Shown one piece after another: positions 26,884 through 33,788 of a DNA stretch of 64,000 nucleotides. Made by a program: the position numbers and the translations under genes. This stretch comes from Leptolyngbya boryana PCC 6306 (GTDB lineage: Bacteria; Cyanobacteriota; Cyanobacteriia; Leptolyngbyales; Leptolyngbyaceae): contig NZ_KB731324.1 in assembly GCF_000353285.1 (NCBI RefSeq), forward strand, positions 1,816,577 to 1,880,576. The letters are read 5' to 3'. The notes under the pieces were generated by a model. The model searched no databases. It worked only from the letters and a program-made list of their open reading frames with translations, and was not told the origin of the DNA. Position 1 is the first letter of the stretch. Each line of letters begins with the position of its first letter.

Positions 26884-27315
26884 ATGCTCAATCATGAACT
26901 CGCCTGGTTGATTCCGGCGCTTCTATCAGCCCTGTTCGCGGCATTAACTGCGATCTTCTCGAAACTTGGCGTGGCTGAAGTCAACTCAAATCTGGCAACA
27001 GCAATTCGGACGGTGATTATTCTCGCGATCGCTTGGGGCATTGTCATTCGTGAAGGCAACTTGCAACAAGTCTTGCATATTCCTCAGAAAGCCTTAATTT
27101 TCTTAGTGGGTTCGGGTATCGCAACCGGATTATCCTGGATTTTCTACTTTCGGGCGCTTCAGCTTGGCACGACTGGATCGGTTGTGGCGATCGACAAATC
27201 CAGTTTGGTTTGGGTGATTCTCTTCGCACATTTTTTTCTCGGAGAACCCCTGACGCTCAAAATATTTCTAGGAGTGCTGCTGATTATCGTCGGCACATTA
27301 GTTGTAGTCTTGTAG
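26884..27315 (+). CDS. Half-size EamA-family (DMT) transporter
   Basis: 143 residues with one EamA domain of about five helices (LIPALLSALFAALTAIFSKL; SGIATGLSWIFYFRALQLG; FFLGEPLTLKIFLGVLLII). Full-size members have two such domains, so this protein should work as a dimer. It follows the hydrolase by 39 bases on the same strand and may be co-transcribed. The substrate is unknown. Confidence 0.85.
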   Translation: MLNHELAWLIPALLSALFAALTAIFSKLGVAEVNSNLATAIRTVIILAIAWGIVIREGNLQQVLHIPQKALIFLVGSGIATGLSWIFYFRALQLGTTGSVVAIDKSSLVWVILFAHFFLGEPLTLKIFLGVLLIIVGTLVVVL

Positions 27316-27432
27316 TAAATCATCTTTGATTCCTACTGGTTCAAAGACTCTCTTGATGTTAGGATAACAGGTCGCATTGCCCTAGCACGCTCTGTCGCTA
27401 CACCTTGAAAAAAATAAAACAATTTAAATCTT

Positions 27433-27888
27433 ATGATCACGCAAACAAGGACAGCAATTCCGCATCCGGTGAAAATCATCATTCTCTGGCTTGTTTTCTT
27501 GCTCGGGCTGCTCTTTCATACTGATCTTGGATTGATGCCACTTTTCCATGACCTGAGTGTTGCTGAATCTCAGGCGAAAGATATCGCAGAGGTTACACCA
27601 ATTTTTTGGGCAATGTTAGGCTTTTTTGTCTTGCCTATGTTCGCGATCGTTGCGACTCTGTTTCTGGATTCAAAACGCTATCGGAAACTCCATTTTGGCT
27701 TCACCATTCTCTACACGGTATCGAATTTCTTGCATTTACTCGCAGATTTACTCGTGTCGCCAATTCTCTGGTATCAGATCTTCCTCATGCTGATTTTATT
27801 TGTGCTGGGATTGTTGATCAATTTAGTATCGTTTCAATGGATGAAAGAGCAAAATCACAGCCAGCCTTGGGAAAATCGAGCCGCGTAA
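27433..27888 (+). CDS. Hypothetical protein with four membrane helices
   Basis: 151 residues, four predicted helices (IIILWLVFLLGLLFH; FWAMLGFFVLPMFAIVATLF; LHFGFTILYTVSNFLHLLADL; IFLMLILFVLGLLINLVSFQ). No soluble domain or motif that I can name. It starts 117 bases after the EamA gene and ends 43 bases before the IS1-family element. Confidence 0.7.
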   Translation: MITQTRTAIPHPVKIIILWLVFLLGLLFHTDLGLMPLFHDLSVAESQAKDIAEVTPIFWAMLGFFVLPMFAIVATLFLDSKRYRKLHFGFTILYTVSNFLHLLADLLVSPILWYQIFLMLILFVLGLLINLVSFQWMKEQNHSQPWENRAA

Positions 27889-27960
27889 GTGTCGTTCTCC
27901 AAAAACTGAGAACATCACATTTCAGTCATTTGGTAGTGTTCTAGATGTGTGGGCATAACG

Positions 27961-28374
27961 TTATACTGCTCGCCCGAACTCATGACGATTGATGAATAAT
28001 CCAATCACAGTATCATGCATCTTCTCAGTCTTGGAAAAACAGATCGTCTTTCTGGCAAGCCGCTTGATCCGAGTTCTCAAAGTTAGATGTTTCCGCTCAA
28101 TGCGCTGTGTGTTGGCTTTGCCAACCGTATGGTGCTGCTCATCTAGCAATCGCAAGTAAGCTCCCCAACTATCGGTGTAAAACCGTTGAATCGAAAAAGG
28201 AGCTAACAGTTGCTGAAGTTGCTTAAGAGCTGAGTCTTCATGGGTGGCTAGCACATAGGCAAGGACTTTTCCAGTTTGATGGTCAATCGCGTGCCACAAC
28301 CATCGTTGATGCTGCTTTGACTCGACAAAACTCCACATCTCGTCCATCTCCGCCGCCTCGACTCTGACGACCAT
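27961..28374 (-). CDS. IS1-family transposase, second frame (InsB-like)
   Basis: The catalytic part: EMDEMWSFVESKQHQRWLWHA (first Asp), FYTDSWGAYLRLL (second Asp) and QRIERKHLTLRTRIKRLARK (Glu). The open frame extends upstream of the first Met as far as the slippery run at 28442-28448, so the active enzyme should be made as a fusion with the first frame by -1 frameshifting. Confidence 0.9.
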   Translation of the reverse strand: MVVRVEAAEMDEMWSFVESKQHQRWLWHAIDHQTGKVLAYVLATHEDSALKQLQQLLAPFSIQRFYTDSWGAYLRLLDEQHHTVGKANTQRIERKHLTLRTRIKRLARKTICFSKTEKMHDTVIGLFINRHEFGRAV

Positions 28375-28418
28375 GACTGCAGTGTTATCCGGTTGGTGCT
28401 GTTCGAGCAGACTTATGT

Positions 28419-28706
28419 TTACTTGTTCAAGTTGACTTGACTTTTTTTCAGCGTTTCAATCACAGTCGTTGGGCTAATCTTCAACACTCTGGCGGTATCA
28501 CGAATACCACTGCCGTTGATTGCCATGTCGCTGATTTGCGCTTTGACTTCAGGCAGTCGTCCTCGATAGCTAAAGTTCAAGATAAATGATCGTCTCGAAC
28601 ACTCTAAGTTACGGCAACAATACCGTTGTTTTCCAGCAGCACTGCGACCATGCTTAACGACATCCACACTCTGGCAATCGGGACATTGAACAGGTTCTAG
28701 GACCAT
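28419..28706 (-). CDS. IS1-family transposase, first frame (InsA-like)
   Basis: 95 residues with an N-terminal zinc finger (VQCPDCQSVDVVKHG...RYCCRNLECSRRSF) and a helix-turn-helix (GSGIRDTARVLKISPTTVIE). It binds the element ends and alone acts as a repressor in IS1. It ends shortly after a run of seven A residues (minus strand), the expected frameshift site into the catalytic frame. Confidence 0.88.
   Translation of the reverse strand: MVLEPVQCPDCQSVDVVKHGRSAAGKQRYCCRNLECSRRSFILNFSYRGRLPEVKAQISDMAINGSGIRDTARVLKISPTTVIETLKKSQVNLNK
28442..28448 (-). promoter_or_regulatory. Slippery A7 site for -1 frameshifting in the IS1 element
   Basis: The minus strand reads CTG AAA AAA AGT. A -1 slip on the seven A residues leaves the InsA frame and enters the continuous frame leading into the DDE domain. 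Classical IS1 uses AAAAAAC at the same place. Confidence 0.75.
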
Positions 28707-28939
28707 CTCGACTCAGCCCTCTAACACATCGTTTTCATTCTGCCATATATCCACATATCTAGAACACTACCGTTGAATTAAACAAAAAGCCTTGCAATTT
28801 CCAATGATTCGATCGTTTCAACATCGCCCCTAAATTGTTCGGTTCCGTATCGCCTTTTATTCGGAGATCCCACTAATCGTGCAGAAATCGCCGATAGCAG
28901 ACAGGGGAATCTTCGATACATAGAGTTGAAGCATACGTA

Positions 28940-29629
28940 ATGTGTAACGCATGGAATCATCCGCCAGACTGTAGTTGTGGTTGGGGCGGTGACACAGGTG
29001 GTGGTAGCGGTGGATTCTCTCGATCGAACACTTCTTTTAATCTATCATCACCGCTTCCGCAGTCATCAACCTACAAAGCCACGCTTCAAAGAACACTCAG
29101 CCCGGAATTGAGATCCGCAGAGACTAAACGTACTTCTTGTTGGTGGTGCGGTGCATTGGTTTACTATCACACAAATGGCTATGGTGATTCGGTTTTGTTT
29201 GATGATTTGGGGCATCCCTGGCAAGTTCATCATTGCTGGCTAGAGCATCGCAAGAAGCAAAAACAAAAGTCTAATAGTCTCGATGATCATACACGGTTGA
29301 AGCTTGCCATCTTGGTCGGAGTCATTCAGCGCATGACTTTCCTACCCGATGAATACTCGGTCGCTCATGAGATGCGAATTTCGGTGTCAGAACTCAGAAA
29401 TGGTTATGGCGATTTCTACTACGTTGATCGACAAACGCAAGCGATGATTATCTCTTGTAAGTTCACTGGGGAAAGCAGCTATGCAGCACCAAAAACCCGG
29501 CCGAAGCTTGAAATTCTCGAAATTAGAAGACCGATAACAAGAACCAAACCCGCGCCACCGAAGAAGAAAGGTAAACCTGCGCCACTAAACAAGAAAAACA
29601 AGAAAGGTAAACCTAAGAAGTCCGATTGA
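28940..29629 (+). CDS. Cysteine-rich CNAWNH-type hypothetical protein
   Basis: 229 residues. The N-terminus MCNAWNHPPDCSCGWGG and the central TSCWWCGALVYYHTNGYGDS with LGHPWQVHHCW hold paired Cys and His residues that look like zinc sites. The middle part (about 120-185) is mixed helix and strand. The tail is strongly basic, with repeated PPKKKGKPAP and KKNKKGKPKK, which could bind nucleic acid. I recall similar openings in scattered bacterial hypotheticals; no function is known to me. It starts 169 bases from the IS1-family element and has a hairpin at its end, suggesting mobile cargo. Confidence 0.75.
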   Translation: MCNAWNHPPDCSCGWGGDTGGGSGGFSRSNTSFNLSSPLPQSSTYKATLQRTLSPELRSAETKRTSCWWCGALVYYHTNGYGDSVLFDDLGHPWQVHHCWLEHRKKQKQKSNSLDDHTRLKLAILVGVIQRMTFLPDEYSVAHEMRISVSELRNGYGDFYYVDRQTQAMIISCKFTGESSYAAPKTRPKLEILEIRRPITRTKPAPPKKKGKPAPLNKKNKKGKPKKSD

Positions 29630-29978
29630 TATCAGGATTAAACGACGAATGAAATCGGCAGCACTAGAGTTTGCGCTACCAATTTCATTCGTCATGTTCT
29701 ATTCCCTCTTCCTCCTATCACTTGCGGGTAGTACGATCGGTACAGAGATGTCTACATCAACATTCACATTCTTCTGCAAATGATAGTCAGTGTAATAACT
29801 GACCGTAAGTGACACAAGAGACGGGAGCAGAAAGTATTTAATTGTTGAGAGCATGAAGTTGCCCAAATTCACAGGGCTTTCCGTCTAACGCGCAGACAAT
29901 CGGTAGGCTTTAGGGAGCGCCTACAACAGTAATGTACCCACGACAAACTATGTGCTACCAACTTGAATCAGAAATATC
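29630..29978. other. Intergenic region with one hairpin
   Basis: 349 bases between convergent genes. GACGAATGAAAT (29644-29655) pairs exactly with ATTTCATTCGTC (29682-29693), probably ending the gene at 29629. No other structure seen. Confidence 0.6.
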
Positions 29979-30443
29979 CTAGATCGGCTTAATAAAGCGG
30001 CGATTGGCGCGAACAAAGCAATCAATGATTTCATTGCCACCTTGATATGGAACTCTGACCCCTAACCACGGCTTACCCCGATCGTCGAACTGGATATGCT
30101 GAGTCGTTACGTTGCCGGTGATCGCCCATAGTTTTTCACCAGGAGGAAATTGGTGGATCACTTCCCAACTGCTGACGTTCGGCGTATAGTCTCGCGACAT
30201 CAGTTCGTCGGGCGTGTTCATTGCATCCAAGGCAAAGCCCTGAAATTGCTTTGCCATTCGACAATTCAACCCTGCTGGATCGGGGTCAACCACTTGCCAA
30301 TTGATATGCCCCTGTCCTTTTCTTGTATTGGTGTAATCACCATTCTGATTGGGCACTGGTAGAGCAATCACTATGGTCGCGTTTGTGACCGATAGTGCTG
30401 CTATAACGAATCCAATTGTTACTTTTCTCTTCATCACACTCAA
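29979..30443 (-). CDS. Secreted SH3-like hypothetical protein
   Basis: 154 residues with a signal peptide (KRKVTIGFVIAALSVTNATIVIA). The mature part has INWQVVDPDPAGLNCRM early and IIDCFVRANRRFIKPI at the end. These are features I associate with SH3-like extracellular domains of cyanobacteria, with two Cys residues that could pair. Translation may start at either Met 1 or Met 4. It is the last of three closely packed genes for small secreted proteins (gaps of 6 and 8 bases). Confidence 0.7.
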   Translation of the reverse strand: MSVMKRKVTIGFVIAALSVTNATIVIALPVPNQNGDYTNTRKGQGHINWQVVDPDPAGLNCRMAKQFQGFALDAMNTPDELMSRDYTPNVSSWEVIHQFPPGEKLWAITGNVTTQHIQFDDRGKPWLGVRVPYQGGNEIIDCFVRANRRFIKPI

Positions 30444-30449
30444 CGTCTG

Positions 30450-30821
30450 CTAGGGAGAGATTTTGACTGAATTACAGCCTGTTTCTAGTACAGCCTGAAT
30501 TGCCTTCGATGCTGGTTTCATGTTTCGTGTCACCAGCTTTCCGTCAACCCAAATTTCTGCAAAAACGCCTTGCTTACAATTTGGGATCGCGGCAACCTGA
30601 TCGCGTCCGATCGTGTAACTGATCATTGGATTCTGCCAACACTGATGGTCGCGGGGTAAATCGCCACACTGCGCTTTTGCCCCGATGTAATAGACAGGTT
30701 CTCCAGTTGATGCTTTTCCCATGTATACGGGCATTTGAGCAATTGCACCACTCGGAGCCAGGACAGCAGCAACCGCTCCTGTAACGAAACTTGTATAAAT
30801 CCAAGATTTGCTTGATGTCAT
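30450..30821 (-). CDS. Small secreted hypothetical protein
   Basis: 123 residues with a signal peptide (SFVTGAVAAVLAPSGAIAQ). The mature part has four Cys (AQCGDLPRDHQCWQ, IPNCKQG, ETGCNS), enough for two disulphides. It sits 6 bases before the SH3-like gene and 8 after the next gene, so the three form one unit. No family recognised. Confidence 0.65.
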   Translation of the reverse strand: MTSSKSWIYTSFVTGAVAAVLAPSGAIAQMPVYMGKASTGEPVYYIGAKAQCGDLPRDHQCWQNPMISYTIGRDQVAAIPNCKQGVFAEIWVDGKLVTRNMKPASKAIQAVLETGCNSVKISP

Positions 30822-30829
30822 CGTGCTTG

Positions 30830-31333
30830 TTACCTCGCCGGCTTAAAGTTGCGGGTGAAATTCATCCAACGATCGATCTTGCCCCCAGTGATATTCAGAA
30901 TCGGAATGCCTTCTGTGCGTGGCTCACCTTCTGCTTCTTCGCCTGCGAAGTGAAGGATTGTAGTGCGTTCGGGATTTCCAAGTCCATAAGCAATAGCAAT
31001 GTCGCTTGCTAAGTCGCAACTGATGTAGAAATTGCCCATATTAATCGAACCATTGCCAGCAAGGTAGGTCCAATTTGCGCCAGGGGAGAGACGACCTGTT
31101 GTGCAAACTCGATATGTCACTTCAAACATTTTGGCGATGTGGACATCGTAAACGCGCAAACCTCCCCCGTATGCAGATCTAGTCGTATCATTGTCTGAAA
31201 CCTTCATCGTGTAGTACCCTTCACTGGTGGAAAGGGTCATCGGCAGTGCGGTTGATGCTTGGAGCGGTTTAGTGATCGTACAGATTGCCGCAGCTGTAAA
31301 GCAAAACGCAAGGAGAGATTGCCACTTGTTCAT
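30830..31333 (-). CDS. Small secreted hypothetical protein
   Basis: 167 residues with a signal peptide (LLAFCFTAAAICTITKPLQA). The mature part is mostly beta (YYTMKVSDNDTTRSAYGGGL; GLGNPERTTILHFAGEEAEG) and has two Cys. First gene of the tight three-gene unit. No family recognised. Confidence 0.65.
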   Translation of the reverse strand: MNKWQSLLAFCFTAAAICTITKPLQASTALPMTLSTSEGYYTMKVSDNDTTRSAYGGGLRVYDVHIAKMFEVTYRVCTTGRLSPGANWTYLAGNGSINMGNFYISCDLASDIAIAYGLGNPERTTILHFAGEEAEGEPRTEGIPILNITGGKIDRWMNFTRNFKPAR

Positions 31334-31436
31334 GTGATGCCGTAGGTGAACGATAATTTCAAGAATTCCCTACTTAGATTCGAGATTACAGACTTTTCCA
31401 ATAGCATACTGATATTTTATTGACATCCAAAACGTA

Positions 31437-31913
31437 CTACCAGCCTCCACAAAGCACTTGTCCCCATGCAACAGGAGTGGACTCAGTGCAAGAAAACTTC
31501 TTCACGGTTTCGTTTGGCATTAAACCGAAGGTTATGCCGTAACTACTGCCTTTCAGGGCAAAGGTGACGGCACCAACATTTTTGCAGCTCTCCATAATCG
31601 TCCTAGCACGAGTTTGCATAAATGCAGGCGAATTGAGAATTGCGTCAGTGCTAGATCCTTGCATTAGAAGCACTTGCTCGATCGGCCGCCCACTGGGAGC
31701 ATCATCGTACATTCGTGTAACATCACGACGACTGTAATCAATGGTTAAATTACGCCCATACGACATTCTTGAAGCTACAGCTTCAATCATTCCAGCACAG
31801 CTATCTTCACTGTCATTGGCTTGTGCATTGAAGCTAAAGACATGGGTATTAATTGCAATTAGACTAACTGCCATTGTAGTACGTACAAGCAGTTTTCCAG
31901 CGTCAAGCGACAT
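31437..31913 (-). CDS. Small secreted hypothetical protein
   Basis: About 158 residues from the Met chosen, which gives a normal signal peptide (LVRTTMAVSLIAINTHVFSF). The frame can be extended to 31949. The mature part has four Cys (EDSCAGM, MESCKNV, KFSCTES, VLCGGW). It lies 103 bases before the three-gene unit on the same strand. No family recognised. Confidence 0.6.
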   Translation of the reverse strand: MSLDAGKLLVRTTMAVSLIAINTHVFSFNAQANDSEDSCAGMIEAVASRMSYGRNLTIDYSRRDVTRMYDDAPSGRPIEQVLLMQGSSTDAILNSPAFMQTRARTIMESCKNVGAVTFALKGSSYGITFGLMPNETVKKFSCTESTPVAWGQVLCGGW

Positions 31914-32015
31914 AGATACATCCAAAATCATTAAAGCTAGATTGCCCAAATCTTCACCAAATGAATTGTGCTTTCAATGGGCACACTAATCACGCTCGTT
32001 CCAATCTGAAAAAAT

Positions 32016-32540
32016 ATGCGTTCCAAACTTTTGTCAGCAATTGCACTGCCAACCCTCATCCTTGCCCTTTCTCTGAGTATTTCAACACTCACAATTCGTC
32101 CTGCGTCTGCTAATGTCGGACTGCCTATGAATCAAGTTGTTCAAGCTTTGCGACGGGTTCGTATTCCACTTCTCATACCAGAGATATTGCCGTTTCGTGG
32201 TGAGGGCAATATCTATTGGCGAACAAGCGTTAAACCGAAGGGTTATTCGATCGAATTCATCGCCAGCCCTGATTGTGATGGAACTTACTGCTACATCGGC
32301 TCATTTAGTGCAGAACAAGGTGGAAATTTTGATCAAGGAAGCAGTGGAGACATTGTTGAAGGAGTCACACTTGCGAAGGGTAAGAAAGCACAGTACAGAC
32401 TCTTTCGAGGAGCCTACTACAACGCCTTTCTATCCTGGAAAGAGAGGGGTGTATTGTACACAGTAGTTGTCAAGAATGGGGACAAGGAAAAAGTGATGCA
32501 AATCGCTAACTCTGCCATCAACGGTGGTTTCCGCAATTGA
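32016..32540 (+). CDS. Secreted hypothetical protein
   Basis: 174 residues with a long signal peptide (LLSAIALPTLILALSLSIST). The mature part has IYWRTSVKPKGYSIEFIAS and SPDCDGTYCYIGSFSAE, with a likely close Cys pair. It is divergent from the other small secreted proteins and might share their promoter region. Function unknown. Confidence 0.65.
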   Translation: MRSKLLSAIALPTLILALSLSISTLTIRPASANVGLPMNQVVQALRRVRIPLLIPEILPFRGEGNIYWRTSVKPKGYSIEFIASPDCDGTYCYIGSFSAEQGGNFDQGSSGDIVEGVTLAKGKKAQYRLFRGAYYNAFLSWKERGVLYTVVVKNGDKEKVMQIANSAINGGFRN

Positions 32541-33080
32541 TCCTATAAATGACTGCAACGACATTGAGTGGAAAACTTGGCAGTATCTACCTCTAAATCA
32601 ATGATCGCAACTCCTGTGCTGTTCAGGGAGCTATGTCGTTGCAGACACCAACGATTTCGCCTGATACATTAGGTCAGACAGAAAATTTGCAAACTTGTTG
32701 GGCGGGCAAAGTCATCATTGCTATCCGCAACTCATCCGATCAAATCGAAAGGTGAGTCATCAGATTTATTAGAAACTTTGTCCAAGTGATCAGCTAAACA
32801 CTCAGAATCGGTATTATATCGAGTTTTTCGTTCCAGAATTGAACTGCTGTAAGGTCAAAACCTATGTATCTAAGCATACACTAAACAGTCACTTGATGCT
32901 CCTGAACTAAAACGCCTGCTTCAGGTTCTCAATCGTCAAGCCTTTGTTTTCGAGTATTTGCCCTCTACAGGGAAATACAACGACGAAGACGATACGCATC
33001 ATATACTGGTTGCTAGCGGCAAAGCCAGCATTTTCAAGAGCATTTTCATGGCCATAAAATATCTTGCTCTCACCTTCTTC
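32541..33080. other. Gene-poor stretch with a possible gene fragment
   Basis: No start-to-stop gene is convincing. A frame of 73 codons without a start (32874-33092) contains LDAPELKRLLQVLNRQAFVF and could be part of a decayed gene of the integrated element, but I cannot name it. Confidence 0.35.
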
Positions 33081-33205
33081 AGTTACCCTTAGTTACCTTG
33101 TGCTTCAAAAAACGTAACTTCTAAAACTTAGTAAGAGCAAGAACTTCAGCTATAAGTTACCTAAGTTGCCTAAGTTACTTTAAAATAATGAATGAACAGG
33201 TAACT
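33081..33205. repeat. Iteron cluster, 9-bp unit TAAGTTRCC
   Basis: Three tandem units at exact 9-base spacing (33153-33178) read TAAGTTACC, TAAGTTGCC, TAAGTTAC. Two further direct copies of AGTTACC stand at 33081 and 33091, and inverted copies at 33114-33120 and 33199-33205. Such clusters are typical binding sites of replication initiators or helicase-primases of plasmids and integrative elements. Confidence 0.6.
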
Positions 33206-33258
33206 TAGATAATGGTTGACGACCTCTACTTCGTTTCAGTAAGAGTCGTTAGCTGCAA

Positions 33259-33298
33259 CTCAATAGCTGGCATGATTTCTGGCATACCAGCTATTGAG
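33259..33298. repeat. 12-bp perfect hairpin
   Basis: CTCAATAGCTGG pairs exactly with CCAGCTATTGAG across a 16-nt loop. It is the first of three hairpins around the tRNA remnant. Confidence 0.6.
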
Positions 33299-33304
33299 AA
33301 TGCT

Positions 33305-33330
33305 AAAATGCTTATGGAATAAGCATTTTT
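33305..33330 (+). terminator. Terminator-like hairpin
   Basis: AAAATGCTTA and TAAGCATTTT form a 10-bp perfect stem with loop TGGAA, symmetric in A and T tails, so it can terminate transcription in both directions. Confidence 0.6.
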
Positions 33331-33346
33331 AGGATTTACTGTCTAC

Positions 33347-33389
33347 CTTGGGGTAGTAGGGGTCGTGGGTTCAAATCCCGCCGCTCCGA
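33347..33389 (+). pseudogene. 3' part of a tRNA-Pro gene, likely attachment site
   Basis: From an anticodon-loop-like CTTGGGG (anticodon TGG, Pro) through GGGGTC and a full T arm (GTGGG TTCAAAT CCCGC) to the acceptor strand CGCTCCG and discriminator A. The 5' half (expected to begin CGGAGCG) is absent. The remnant spans anticodon loop to 3' end, the usual footprint of tyrosine-integrase att sites. Confidence 0.7.
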
Positions 33390-33396
33390 TTAGATG

Positions 33397-33430
33397 AAAG
33401 CCTTGCAAGGTAACACTTGCAAGGCTTTTC
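33397..33430 (+). terminator. 13-bp terminator after the tRNA remnant
   Basis: AAAGCCTTGCAAG pairs exactly with CTTGCAAGGCTTT over a 6-nt loop. It was probably the terminator of the original tRNA gene and has travelled with its 3' end. Confidence 0.75.
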
Positions 33431-33567
33431 TCATGCACAGGAGGCTTCGGCACTGCGGTAGAGTTAGTACAGAATCTAGTACGACTTACCTCGATTGGGA
33501 GCGTTAATTGGCACTAGATTGGAACTCAAATTGCCTCGAAATTACCCCCTAGTCAGCGAGCGCCAAT

Positions 33568-33788
33568 ATGCCCTAATCAAAATCCCAAGCCGGAAAAGTT
33601 AAAGTTCTGGTTCAAAGCGATCTCCTTCGATTGCGCTGGTCATGGATCAAATCATCAGGCGGTGATGGCAGGCGTTATGTTCTGCCTTTAGGACTACCGA
33701 CACTCTTGTGAATTGAAAAGTGGCTCAGACAAAAGCCCAAATCATTGAGCAGGATTTAGCCACCAATCACTTCAACGAAACTAGAAAG
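33568..33788 (+). pseudogene. Decayed tyrosine-recombinase (integrase) N-terminus
   Basis: Reading frame 33568 gives M-P-stop-SKSQAGKVKV, then SDLLRLRWSW and GGDGRRYVLPLGLP, the pattern of cyanobacterial phage-type integrase N-termini. A single-base shift is needed to continue as DTLVN-stop-KVAQTKAQIIEQDLATNHFNETRK. So there are two nonsense codons and one frameshift. An IS5-family element is inserted right after this point, and the catalytic domain is not found beyond it. It lies 180 bases from the tRNA remnant, the normal place for an integrase next to its att site. Confidence 0.75.

Larger units (their letters stand above)
27932..28771 (-). mobile_element. IS1-family insertion sequence, complete
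   Basis: 840 bases bounded by inverted repeats of 21 bases with one mismatch: GGTAGTGTTCTAGATGTGTG at the left (27932) and the complement ending CTAGAACACTACC at the right (28771). Two overlapping transposase frames lie inside. The 9 bases flanking the ends (CAGTCATTT and GTTGAATTA) do not match, so no target duplication remains; a deletion or recombination next to the element is likely. Confidence 0.9.

Noticed and set aside
33081-33205. CRISPR array
   Set aside because: The repeat unit is 9 bases with no spacers of regular length; no cas gene is in the window.
33347-33389. tmRNA 3' end
   Set aside because: The T-arm could suggest tmRNA, but the anticodon-loop-like CTTGGGG and the absence of a tag-peptide region fit a tRNA-Pro remnant better.
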